Source: Ceratorhiza oryzae-sativae
Lineage: Eukaryota; Basidiomycota; Agaricomycetes; Cantharellales; Ceratobasidiaceae
DNA: 64,000 nt
NCBI GenBank assembly: GCA_030998015.1
Contig: JARWMV010000237.1
Span: 248,001 to 312,000, forward strand
Reading direction: 5' to 3'
Shown: piece after piece, positions 33,471-45,700 of the stretch
Layout of the letters: every line of letters begins with the position of its first letter
Numbering within the stretch: the first letter of the stretch is position 1
Notes under the pieces: generated by a model
The model's database searches: none
What the model saw: only the letters and a program-made list of their open reading frames with translations
What the model was told of the DNA's origin: nothing
Translations under genes and position numbers: made by a program

Positions 33471-35672
33471 TTACAAGGATGCAGTCGACGTAGCGCTAGT
33501 CGTTGCGCCTGCGCTAACCCGAGATGTTGCGGTCGCAGCTCTGGTCGTAGAGGTTGAAGTGCCGGTTGCACTGCTGGCGGGCGCGGAGCTAGTTGGAGCA
33601 GGTGTAGCAAGTTCGGCACGCCACAATTTCACGCCATGCGCAGGGATCATAATGCCCTTGAAGGTTCCTTGATAAACGCCGACATCTTTGCCCCAGTTGG
33701 TCGAGCGGGCAAGAATATTCTGTAGGGTTGAGTTTGAAGCACCAGCTGAATTTGCAAATGAAGGGAATTGAGACGAGACGGAGGACCAGGAAGGTGCTTG
33801 GTTCGTTTTTTGGGCCCAGAGGTCATAGAGCCTGTAGGAGGCTTTACGCGCAGCGGGGGGCTAGCAAAGATGATTCATGAATATGAGAAGCGGCACAGGC
33901 CGAACGAGAGCTCACATAATCTTCAAAAGCGTCTGAGAAGAGCAAGTCTACCCTTTGAGACTTGGATGCAGTGTTCACCAGAGCGATGGCCGTAGAGCTA
34001 AGATATAACGCTTGAGCGACCAAGAATATATCTAATTCAAGCGATTACATACCCGTTAACCAGGCTAGATACCCAAAGCTGAATATCGCCATCTCCAACT
34101 GGCTTTTTCCAAATACGGTTGGCAGGGGATCCACGCGGATCTTGAGAAACCGCTATGACTGCCTTATTCGTAATAATCTCAAGGGTTTCTTCTGTCTACA
34201 CCTGTATGTGAGACTCAGGGAGCCAAAAGGAATGGTGAGGAACGTACCATAGCCGTGACATCGTTACCCAGAATCAACGGACTCTTTACGGCCCCCACAT
34301 TGAGAAATGAGTAACTAGAGAGGTAATCAGAGATGATAATCCTTAGCAATGAGACATAATCACTATATTCATCGTAGGTCATGCCGCCATTCCCCACTTC
34401 CAACATATCCAAATCGTTCCAACGTCCAGGACCAGCTTTCTGGCCTAACGGGGCGGCGAAGTCAAGAATTCGAGAGGCCGCACAGTCTTCACGTCATTGG
34501 GTCATTAATGGATCAGAGCTGACGAGTCCCCAACTCACGATATCCAGAAAGCTTGCAGTCGACCATCGAGGTACATGGGCACCGATCATCATACCCCGCA
34601 AACGTCTACCACGCATATCGATCAGTTTTCCACAACAAAAGGTACCTGTGAGTGCCTACATCTTTAATGTCGCCGCTCATACGCCAACTGTTTGCTATTT
34701 CGGTTGCCCAGTTCCAAGTACCGTCTTCACCCCAATTGCACATCGAGTACAAGATAGGACGACCAGTCGCATTCAAAGCGCGGGACATGTTAGCGTAGCG
34801 TTCGAACGACACAAGAGGAGTACCGGCTCGGCCCTGGTTGTAGCAGTTGTCATATTCTGTCGTTTGGTAGAGCTCATGAGAACGTGTGGTCTATAGACGC
34901 CTTCAGACTTACTGAGGTAGTCAATCTCCCACTCTGCGTACGTCTGGGCATCTATTTCTTCATGATCCAGGGAGCCAAACCTTCGGCCGCAAGTCATCCT
35001 ATGAATACCCTCATCCAGTTAGTGCAGAGAAATTTATGTTGCGTACGTCGAACTTACGTCCCAGCTGAACTATAGATTCCCATCTGCGGGTGAGCGTAGG
35101 TTTTTATCAACTCTTGCACTCGTAAATGTCATGGACAGACCTTGAGGCCCAAATTGTGGACATTGTCACTAAGGTGCTTGATTCCATTAGGGAAACGTAA
35201 AGCATCTGCGACGGGCTTGTTGGTTCCACTTTCGCGACTAGGTGCTTGCCAGCCTAGAAGAACACGCATGAGCTCGACAAACGAAGACGAACCATAGAAA
35301 ACTTACAATCATCCACTACGACATCTATCAAAAGGGCGAGTTTATTCTTGCCATATGCATGAACGGGATGACTTTACATTCGTAGCCAAGATCCTTTAGT
35401 CCAGTGTTCACAATTGCGTCGGCTGCGGAGAGGATGAGGTCCTCGGAGATGTCACAGGCGAACTTGTTCCACGTATTCTATCCTATCCGATTCAGTTTCG
35501 AGTACACATGAAAATTAGAGAGACCGCACCCAGCCCATTTGAGGGGTGCGGGCCTATCGATAATTTCGGTTAGTATCTGTGGAATGGCAAGCTAACAAGA
35601 TGAACTCACTAGCCCGTTCTCTGCCGCCTTGACCAAGCCGACCACACCAAGGATAGATATCACAGGGATCAT
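33471..35672 (-). CDS. Secreted GH27 alpha-galactosidase
   Basis: Hydrolyses terminal alpha-1,6-galactose from oligosaccharides and galactomannan outside the cell. The minus-strand ATG at 35672 opens a signal peptide ([20 protein letters not shown]). After several short introns the mature enzyme starts [20 protein letters not shown], the GH27 hallmark. Further exons give [35 protein letters not shown], then [11 protein letters not shown] with the nucleophile Asp (codon at 34849-34851, just after an intron). The acid/base Asp is expected in [11 protein letters not shown] near 34675. [16 protein letters not shown] and SPLILGNDV follow. The C-terminus is a Ser/Thr/Ala-rich tail ending at TAA 33471. 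All catalytic parts are present and I see no frame break. The exon limits are my reading of GT..AG signals. Confidence 0.9.
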
Positions 35673-38057
35673 ATTCAATGTTTCGTGGCTCGTAAGAGTG
35701 GGGGATAGCGGAACTGAGAGCCGAGGATCCACCTGGAGGTGTTGGTATTTTATATAGCCGGTTGACGTCGATGGGAAGAGGAAACCTGCACAGAAGTCAA
35801 ATATTGACGGGAATGGTATCGCAAATTCGAACTGGAATAGCAATCCAGACCTTGGCATGAGTGGGATTCAATCGTGTAAAGTTTCTATATAGGGTCGATT
35901 GTCCGATGCTTCCATTTCGCATAGAAAGGTCAGCCGACGAGTCGGGGCTTCGCTTCGTAAATCGTGTGGAGGTAGAAGATTCGGTCACTCGATATAATGA
36001 GCTTGGTTGATGATCTACCTCCTGGCGATTCCGCCCCGATCGTGTGGCGCGCCGGTGTTAAGGTCGGCTGCGCGAGGCTGGGCAACGTTCGTGACCAAGT
36101 CCCACGCTAAGCGCTACTCTCCAGCATAAGGGTCTTGGCACCCATCGCTAAGGCTACCGCGGTTTCTTTAACATTTCACAAAGACATCTAGAGTGATATG
36201 AAATTTCCAGTTCGTGTAGCGTTCGCATAAAATGCCTACTTATTCCTCGTACTACATATGCCAGTTGCCAAGGTCGACACAGTGATTCTCAGCCAAAGGT
36301 CGAAAGTCTAGCTAGCGCGAAGTAGATTTAGACTAAGCCCTTTAGCCCCACTAGATCATGGCACAGGCTACCGGCGCTACCAGGACCTGGTAGGCGCTAA
36401 AAAGCTTAGTTAGACAGTGGGGTATTAGTGGGCACTAGTCGGATTTTCGGCATTTTGCTGAGTTGCTCATGATGTAGCGAGCAATTGAAGTATAGGTGAG
36501 TGTTGCTTGGATGGTAGTGGGGCTGAAAGAGCTAATTAGCCTACTTGGATTTTAACAGTTTGGGAAATGGTCAGAGCCTCACGCTCACACCCTGGCACAG
36601 GGCTAGCCAAGTTGTAAGTACACATATAGCAGATTTGACGCCCTTGTATCAACACATGTGCCATTTTTATGACAGGAGCTCCGTACAAGGGGCAGTGAAC
36701 GCTTAGTATTAAGCGAGTAGTGCGAGTATAATTTTGAATTCTTGCTCGATAGCAGCCGTAGCAAACATTTGGTGGGTGCCGAATTTTAACTATAGCATAC
36801 AAGTTGACGCCATGTCTGCCCTGCAGGAAGATCCTGCAAAATCTAGAGTTATAAGAACATCTGTGCGATTTCATGCCCTAAAGGTATCTTGTTTCCAACC
36901 CTCCACTGGATCCTCAGAATTTTGCCTTTGGGTTCGATCGAAAGCGAGTAAATATAGCTCTCCTATTTGCTGCCAGAAGTCCTGATACCCCCTTGACGCA
37001 GATTTTGTCCAGGCATTCACAATGCGCAGCAGTCGATCTGGCTTTCCATTAGATAATGGGACTTATCGCTATAAGTACGCAGGATAATCAAACCTGCTAA
37101 CAACAAGGCACTCGCCAACTTTCCAATCTGGAAAGCAACAGACGGAAATGTATGAAGACGACTACAGGAGAACGTTACAGTATAAAGATACAATCTCAAT
37201 GGTCGTATCCGACATTTATGATTATTATGTGCATATGGTCCCCCACTTCCCTTCCAGTGCACCATCATTCCCAGGAAAGGGCTGGAAGAATGACCACGAG
37301 ACCCAAACGTGTGAAACGGTTGCATTGAAGGTATGATCAGCGTATGGCATTTATTTTGTCCACGCTGTTCGATAGCAGAGCATGGTTCGTCGCACTAAAT
37401 AAACGAACCGTTTCTTGCACTTCGATCCTTGAACGAAAAACAGATTTTCAAGGCAAAAACCCAATAGCTGGAGCTTGGGGTATGGATGACCGCCAACGGA
37501 GAAGTTCCGTCGGGTTACAACTAACTGAAGGATTTGGGTAGGGCAAGACCCGTGATAAAGGTTGATAATGGCTAATTATTTCTCTAGCTCTACCCGCGGT
37601 GAACTTACTCGGCTGCATCGCGGCTGTGCTGAAGCGGTAATAAGCAACCCAGACAACGAGTAAAGATATCACCAAACATCGATAGTGTGGAACGGAATGA
37701 CCGTTTTCGGGGTCAAACCCTAGGGAGACGGCAGTTGCGCCTACGTGTTGCTCGACATGCCTTATCCCATAGTACTGCATCTAGGCTCTTAGGGGTCCTC
37801 TAACTAGTATCCTCCTTATCGCTGGTTCCCACTAGGGCGAGACGAGCCTCACCTTACATTGAGCGCCGACCTCTGAATTCGCGACGTTGACGATGGTCCA
37901 AGATCGAAACACTCCAAGCAGACGATCATTTTGGGCCAATTTCTTAAACCCATCACAGCAGAGGTTGCTGGGATGTTTTCGTCGAACACTCGTCTCAAGA
38001 TTTTCAACCACGGTAATTCAAGCGAATCTTCAATTAGTATATCATCCTAGAGCCATT
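35673..38057. other. Intergenic, no gene recognised
   Basis: 2.4 kb with only short frames on either strand and no domain I recognise. It holds the 5' flank of the alpha-galactosidase and the 3' flank of the carnitine acetyltransferase. Confidence 0.45.
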
Positions 38058-40514
38058 CTAATTCTTGTCCTTGGCAGCAAGAGCCTTGGCAGCCCGGTCC
38101 ATCATCTGCTTCGTCTCGGTTGCAGCTTCGGCGAGGTAATGCTTCAACGTGGCAGTGTCCCTCTTCAGACTCGTCACGGTCCATCGAATGTAATCATTTC
38201 CAATCGAATACTATCAATTTCATTAGTCCTCGTCATTTCCGCGAAAAGACCCAAGCAGGCGACATACCGAAAGCCCATATCCATCCGGAACAACTTCTCC
38301 ATAACCCCACCCGTCTAGATACTCGCTCGACAGCTGACTCGTACTCAGTTCCCAGTGGCTCGACCTGCCGAAGCTCGGGTCGGTGTAGATTCCAGGAGTC
38401 GGCTCGCCCTCTCGAAGCAGCTTCTTGAGACCGAACAGGTGTCGGTCGACGCCTTGCCCGTCAGCCGCCCAGGCGGCGTACGTGAGGTGTTGTTTGATGG
38501 CCGCGCGGAACAAGTCATGGCGCGTGATATCCTGTAACCCCGCGTCAATCAGAACAGGATACACAGGAGGAAAGAGAAAAGGACCACATACATCCACGTT
38601 ACGATCCAACATCGCCCTCGCCCAATTGCCGCTCTGCACAGTCGCACTCCTAATCACCTCGGTCCGGCCGCGCTTGTACTTTCGCGTCTGGCAGCTCTCG
38701 TAGCACACGCCCGGTCGATCGAACATCTTGTGGAACGCGAGCTGCTTGACGAGTTGGGCCCAGGCGTCGGGCGAGGCCTTGTATTGTTTGATGGTGTTTT
38801 TGCCGTAGCCCTCGTAGTGGAGCACGTGGAGATCGTGTTGAGAGACGAGCGAGTCGAAGTTTTGGGTCGCGGTTTGGATGTGCGATTTGGACTGTTTCGC
38901 GGGTTAAAAGACAAAAAGACAAAAAGAGGATTGGAGAAACGTACAGTGTTGTCGAGCTCAAATGTGATCTCCTTGGGCGCTGGAAGGTCAGAGCGTGCGC
39001 TTGGCGAGCCGTGATCGATCTTTCCGTGTGTGAGAGCGGCCATCATGAATTCGTTCAGCCTGAGAGTCGGTGTTCCTGTGATAGACAACAGTCATTTCAG
39101 GAAGCTTCGTTTTGATCGAAATGTACAAACCATCCATACAGCTGTGCTCGCCTGGGACGCCAGAATCAGAAACCGACATCGCCCCAACGAATCGAGGCAA
39201 ACGCACCCAAGAATCCAGACTTTCCGTTCTCAAACACGATGACTGGCCATCGGTTAGGACCAGGTTGACAGCGAACAAGGCTTGGTACTCACACTGGTGC
39301 TTGTCGTACCACCTGTTTTTACCGTCTCCGACCCAGCATCCCCAGCTCACGTCTTCGCGTGTGACAGGCTTGGTGTCGTCCAACGCGACAACGACGATGG
39401 CCGACTCGATGCGCTTCAGTGATTCGGCATTTTTAGGATTCTGAACGAGATGTTGTCTCGCCTGTCCAGTCATATCGAGAATCTAACCAGTCCTTGATGT
39501 CGACATGAACAGACTTACATCAGCCCAAGTGTCCCGATTTTCGCTCGTCAACGCTCCCACAGGATGCGCGGCTGCTTCCGGTCCCGCGGTGTCGATGATA
39601 CGTTGGATTTGGGACGTGAGGTCGGCGGTGCTGAGCCCGGTGACGTCAAACTCAAAGAACCGATTCTTTCGAGCGAACACAATGTGGTTGTTTGCTGCTG
39701 GATCAAACTTGTCTGCGGTGTCGGATGGCTTGACAGGGTATCGTGATGCGTTGAAGCTATCACGCCGTGAGACGAGGGCAAGCGGAGATTTGGAGAGATC
39801 ACGACATACAGCCATTTGTATGAGCTCATGTCCAGGGGTGTAGTGCGCACTTTTTCGGGCTCTAATTGCCCACTTTCATCCAAAAAAAATATAATACAGT
39901 ATTAACACTCTAATCTACACAAACGCAAGCGGCTGGTTGACCACTGACCTCTCCGTCATGTCTCTAAACGGCAACAGACTCTTCACCAGCCTCGCTGCGC
40001 GTTCAGCCTGAGATCGTCGGCCACCTTCATCGACGTGGACGTAAAAGTAGCTGACGAACACGACAACGGGGTCGCGGTAGCCCATGTACGCCACGTCGTT
40101 CCACCAGTCGGCCAGCCAGTTTTCGATCCCGGGTGTCGACGCTCGGTCCTTGAGTCGCTTTTGCAATTCGGCCGCCTGGGGCGAGGAGACAAACTCGTCG
40201 ACGGCGGCCTTGGTCTGGGCAAACTCGGCGTCGGAGGTGAGTGCGCGTACGCTGTCGAGGTACTTTTTGGCGGTCGAGGCGAGGTCGGGGACGGGCAGTT
40301 CGGGGAGGTGCGCTTGGTACCGGAGCATCGGCGGCTGGGACATGTCTGCCTGCGGCTCGGTGTTCTTGCGCGGGGCAGACGTGCGGAGGGAGCGTGTCGT
40401 CGTCGGCATCGTCAGCGAGCGGGCAATCTACAGCGAGTTCAGAGACCAGTGAGGGCGAGGGCAACAAGGCAAACGTACCTGGTTGGTAGTCCGGAGCGAG
40501 ACACGGCGATGCAT
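38058..40514 (-). CDS. CAT2: Carnitine O-acetyltransferase (choline/carnitine acyltransferase family)
   Basis: Transfers acetyl groups between CoA and carnitine to move acetyl units between peroxisome, cytosol and mitochondrion. From ATG 40514 (minus) a short first exon (MHRRVSLRTTNQ) and an intron precede an Arg/Thr/Ser-rich presequence, likely a mitochondrial signal. Then comes PPMLRYQAHLPELPVPDLA, the family N-terminal motif. WWNDVAYMGYRDPV, WGCWVGDGKNRW and GEHSCMDGTP follow, with the catalytic His at 39144-39146. Later exons give WARAMLDRNV, the STSQLSSEYLDGWGYGEV motif of the carnitine site, and a Lys-ending tail AAKDKN before TAG at 38058. There are at least nine exons, all with short introns. 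I saw no damaging change. The C-terminal KN is not a clear peroxisomal signal. The symbol follows the yeast orthologue type. Confidence 0.9.
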
Positions 40515-41428
40515 GGCGGGACGACGTTATGTATGACTAGCGACATATGTAAATCCGTCAGTCTCAGCGCTCCGGCAAATCCGTCCCGGTAGAGCCGGTG
40601 GCTTACATCACGTGTTTCTCAGCAGCTGTGGGGAGTGCGGGGAGAATAGGAATGGGGGAGAACGAGGGGAAATGGGGAATTGGCGAAGACTACTGGGGGA
40701 TGCGACATATATATATCCAGCATTGGTGTGTGATTCCGGGATCGCCCTGGGCAGGTCACGACCGTCGTCTATCGGGTGCATTCGCCGACAAGGCTGAAAT
40801 AGAACTTGATTGTTCGCACCCTTCGACTTCAGCAGTGGCAGGCCTTGGCTCCTTGGCTAGAACTGAACGGGCTGCAAACGAGCTATCTCCGTACATCGGT
40901 GTCAGCAATCTGGGACAAGCGATCTTGGCGCTTGCACTGTGGGAAGTGTCAGAGCCTGGGCACAGGCGCATACACCCGCCCCATGGGGTTCTTCCGAAGT
41001 CCGATCGTCGGTATTCCAGCGGTTCGAACCATTATGCGGATAAGCTAGTCTTATGAAACCAACTGGCCGAGCCGTTTCACGTGCTCATGACCTCATATTC
41101 GATGACAAACAAGTCCGGTCCAGTCGACACTAATGCCGGACATAAGACTGCAGCCCGACATAACGACCTCTTTCAAGCCTACGCTTGAACCAAGATTTTG
41201 ACATAAACATGTCGAAAAATATCACTCTGCATAGCCCGGAGACCAGCTTCGCATTTCGAGGTCGGGGGCCACCATTCGGGCTGCCTCACGGTAATACTTG
41301 GGGGATAGATAAAGGGGAGGCGGGTGGCCTCCGAGGTAGCAGCTGATATCGTCGAGATCATTTCAAGATAAGTATAGATGAGAGTATCCAGCTTGCTTGA
41401 CGAGTCGTTAGCATCGGTTTCGAGGCTC
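40515..41428. other. Intergenic, CAT2 promoter side
   Basis: A TATA-like ATATATATAT stretch at about 40708-40718 lies near 200 bp upstream of the carnitine acetyltransferase ATG in its orientation. Otherwise no gene is recognised; the frame at 40598-41056 has no known domain. Confidence 0.4.
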
Positions 41429-41442
41429 ATTCCAAGCCAATT

Positions 41443-42356
41443 AGGGCAACAGAGAGACACGGACAGGCAAGAATCGAAGCAAGATGGGTCACGGGACACA
41501 AAGGGGTGGTTGGAAACGAAAAGGCAGACGAGGCGGCAAGAGACGCGGGGCAAGGCGGCAGAAGTCAACGCGAACTACTCCCAAGACACCTCAGAGAACG
41601 CATGCCCATCAACCCCAAGGCAGCCATACGAATGTTCCGGAAACTACTGCTACGCCGATGGAAGGGAGAAGTCGAGGATACTATGAGAAAAGACAGACTA
41701 CAGAACCTCGACCCGACTTTCCCATCGCTGAACTTCTTCAAGACGGCCGAAAACCTTCCACGTCGCGACTTTGCGGTATTGGTCCAACTACGACTCGAGC
41801 ACTTCCCAGTAGCGGCATATCTCAGCCGATTCAAAATCATTGACTCCCCAACGTGCCCGAACTGCGAACTGCAAGACCAGACGGTTTTCCATGTACTGAT
41901 GACCTGCCCAGCGCACAAGGCGGAACGAGCATTGAGAACACGCGAGCTGGGGGATGCGTCAAGGTCGTTCAGGACTTTTCTGGAACCGGGAAAGACGACG
42001 AAGCATCTGATGCGGTATCTGGAGCGTATAGGACTATTATGAATGACGAAAGAGCACATACACACCAGGGACACACAACGAGGAGGAGAGAGAAGCGAGC
42101 CGAAAGACTCCCTAAGGGGATAACTATGCCGCAATTGCAGACTTGAGGCGCTCTGGGACACTAAAACGACCGAAGGGGTCGGACGGCAGGGGGGCGTAGG
42201 CTCGTCTGTCGGGCATTGCTCGGAGTATTAGGATTCAGGCTCAGGGGCCGACGATTGGGCGGAGTAGAAGGCGGTCTCCTATACCACAAACTGTTGTAAC
42301 TGTCTTACATAGCTGCGGGCTGAGCGGACGGAATAAACTGGATTCCAAAAAAAAAA
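41443..42356 (+). mobile_element. 5'-truncated LINE (non-LTR) retrotransposon, 3' end
   Basis: The 914-bp copy starts inside the RNase H domain (RWVTGHKGVVGNEKADEAA) and continues in one frame to 42042. That frame includes a C-terminal CX2CX8HX4C zinc finger (CPNCELQDQTVFHVLMTC), usual in fungal LINEs with RNase H. A 310-bp 3' UTR and an A-run (about 42347-42356) follow. The duplicated target ATTCCAAGCSAATT stands at 41429-41442 and 42357-42370, identical at 13 of 14 positions. These are the marks of target-primed reverse transcription with 5' truncation. The remaining frame is open, so insertion is fairly recent. The endonuclease and RT domains are missing, so the copy is dead. Confidence 0.88.
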
Positions 42357-42370
42357 ATTCCAAGCGAATT

Positions 42371-42751
42371 GTAAGCCTTCGAACTCGGTGGCTGTGCCAT
42401 GCGTTTGTGGCTGGCCACCGAACGTGCACGCAACCGGAGCCTCGCATATGCATTTGAGAATTTTTTTGGTTCATGTTACTATGTAATTTTGTATTGCGAG
42501 GTCCGAACGCGTAGGTTACTCGTGGTGATCTGCCACAAATTTGTTTTCTATATCATTCCTCTAGAGTATATGCGGTCTCGCTAGAAAACATATTGCGCAT
42601 ACAACATACGCGGTCTACCTGAGGTCTAATGATATTTCTCAATATTCATATATTTATATCAATTAAGTAGATTGGGTTTACCCAAATTGCATCAGCGCAG
42701 GACATTGTTTAGCATATACACATTCCCTATCACGACATATTAGTCTAAGAA
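42371..42751. other. Intergenic
   Basis: About 380 bp of AT-rich DNA between the LINE and the convergent end of the TPR-CHAT gene; no gene seen. Confidence 0.5.
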
Positions 42752-45700
42752 CTACGAGCCCATATGAATAAAAGGTGCCCATCGCCCAACCGCCTCCACC
42801 CCAACCTTTTCACGTAGTGCCGCGACTGCCTTGTGAAGTGCCCTCGCGGTCTGCGTGTGATCCATCCTCCCGTCCTTGGTAAGCTCCGCGTACACACCCT
42901 CCGCTATCCTTGGCGCATCTTCGTCTTTGATCGACCACATCGTGGCGATGACACTCCGATATCCCGCTGTAAGCATACCGGCTGCTAAATGAGTCGATTC
43001 TCCTGGTAGCTTTGAATCTCCAGTGGCGGTCTGGCACGCAGATAAAAAGGCGAGACCCTTGTTCTTGAATGCTCGCTTGGCTATTTCGTCCAGGGTGAGC
43101 TTCCCATCGTGTAGATGGAAAGCGCTTTGGCGAGGGTTCAAGGTGTCCTGACTCCCATGGCACGCGAAATGCACCCAGTCATTCTCTTCCATGGCCTCAA
43201 GCGTAGACTGGATGGTTGCGGACGAGCCAGTGAGCTCGCAATAGTTATTTGGTTCGATATGCTGCTTGATAATATTGAGTTCTGTTACGGTTTGTGGCAG
43301 CGGAGCTTGCCCGGGTGACGCAGCTTGTCCAACTGCCAATAGCCCACACTGGGGCTGGATCGACGGTGGGGTGGGCGAGAGTAATGCGCCGATGGTTGGC
43401 GTGTAAGAGGAAACGACGAGGTCAAAAGCGTTTGGCGATCGGCCATCGTATCGTCCTGCGGCATGAAGAGGCAACAATAATAATGCCCCGCTAGCGCACC
43501 ATGTGACGTGAGGGAGCACGTCCGAAGTATCTTTATTCTAGAAGTTATTGGTGAGATAATTAGAAATTTGGATCCGTAGAGGGCCATGCTTACGATTCCC
43601 AAAATTGCATCTAAAACTGGACCCACCACATCTGACCAGAGCGATTTGAAGATTTGTAGAGGGTCTTCGGATTTACGCGTGAATCCACGAGCCAAGTGAC
43701 TCTGCTCGCCGCTACGATAGAGGCTGTTGCTCTGCGCAAGTAGATGTCCGCATTTCGCTGAGGAAAATCCTGGTAGCGGCACATGAACCATATCCTCCAC
43801 CCCTGGCATGATGATAAGAGCGTCGCAACGTACGTCATGAGTGTTGATCAACACAACTGGACCATCTCGAGCGGCCGTTCGAAGGATCTTTGCCTTTGTT
43901 GGTAATAAAAATTCTTCAAACCCAGGAAGCTGGCGAGCTTCCGCGACAAGTTTCTCCCAACGACCCGCGAGTTTATGGTGGCGTTGGGTCAGAGACTCAG
44001 TGTTTACCATGTTCTCGGGGGTTAATTCGACTGTGTAAGAAGAGGAGGAGATCGCGTCCAGCTGAGAGGCGGTGTCTTTCAGATTGTTGGCTAGCTCAGC
44101 GCTCACTTCGGCAAGATCATCGAATGGCGTCCGGAGCTGTAACGTCTGTTTCCAAATGACTGAGCAGCCTTGTTCGAGCCACTCTAGAGCAATGTCACGT
44201 AAGTTGGTGGAAAATGCCCAAGCAGCAGCTTCCGGCACAAACTCGCTGATGGTAGTCAAGATGGAGTATCGTGCTTGGGCAGTTTGTCCCAACCAGATCA
44301 ACTTGGGCAAAAGCGCAAATGAAGTACTATAAGCTTCAAGTGGAGAAAACTCAAGTAGAGATAATGTGTCTGCCCATCGCCGAGCACAATCAAACTGAAC
44401 GCGAGGTTGGCCAACCAATGATCTCGCACCCCGCCCGAATACAACAGAAGCGGTCTCAAGATCTTGGGAATCCTTGGACACGATATATCGAATCCGATAA
44501 CTATTGCCGAGGTTGTCAGGCAGTAGGCCAGTCTGGATACCTTCTGAAGTGAGATTGACTGCGTGCACTTGACATGCGAGCGCATTGTCCAAGTCGGTCA
44601 TGTCGCCCAGTCGCTCAAATCGACGACGCTGTGTGATCCCAAGGTTGTTCAGACAAGTAGGCTTGTCTGGATGGCCGCCTGGAGTGAGATTGACTGCGTG
44701 CACTTGACATGCGAGCGCATTGTCCAAGTCGGTCATGTCGCCCAGTCGCTCAAATCGACGAAACCATGCGTTTCCAAGGTTGTTCAAATAACCAGCCTTA
44801 CCGGCGGCCATATGGAGTCAGTTCTACGCTTGCGCTAGATATGCGAGCGCATTGTCCAAGTCGGTCATGTCGCCCAGTCGCTCAAATCGACAACACCATG
44901 CGCTTCCAAGGTTGTTCAGGCGACTAGGCTTGTCTGGATGGCCGTCTGGAGTGAGATTGACTGCGTGCACTTGACATGCGAGCGCATTGTCCAAGTCGGT
45001 CATGTCGCCCAGTCGCTCAAATCGACAACACCATGCGTTTCCAAGGTTGTTCAAATAACCAGCCTTACCTCGGCGGCCATATGGAGTCAGTTCTACCGCT
45101 TGCGCTAGATATGCGAGCGCATTGTCCAAGTCGGTCATGTCGCCCAGTCGCTCAAATCGACAACACCATGCGTTTCCAAGGTTGTTCAGGCGACTAGGCT
45201 TGTCTGGATGGCCGTCTGGAGTGAGATTGACTGCGTGCACTTGACATGCGAGCGCATTGTCCAAGTCGGTCATGTCGCCCAGTCGCTCAAATCGACAACG
45301 CTGTGTGATCCCAAGGTTGTTCAGGCGACTAGGCTTGTCTGGATGGCCGTCTGGAGTGAGATTGACTGCGTACACTTGACATGCGAGCGCATTGTCCAAG
45401 TCGGTCATGTCGCCCAGTCGCTCAAATCGACGAAACCATGCGTTTCCAAGGCTGTTCAGGCGACTAGGCTTGTCTGGATGGCCGTCTGGAGTGAGATTGA
45501 CTGCGTGCACTTGACATGCGAGCGCATTGTCCAAGTCGGTCATGTCGCCCAGTCGCTCAAATCGACAACGCTGTGTGATCCCAAGGTTGTTCAGGCGACT
45601 AGGCTTGTCTGGATGGCCGTCTGGAGTGAGATTGACTGCGTACACTTGACATGCGAGCGCATTGTCCAAGTCGGTCATGTCGCCCAGTCGCTCAAATCGA

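Noticed and set aside
36536..38318. Several frames of 80-140 codons on both strands
   Set aside because: No family recognised, frames overlap each other on both strands, and no splice-consistent gene could be built.
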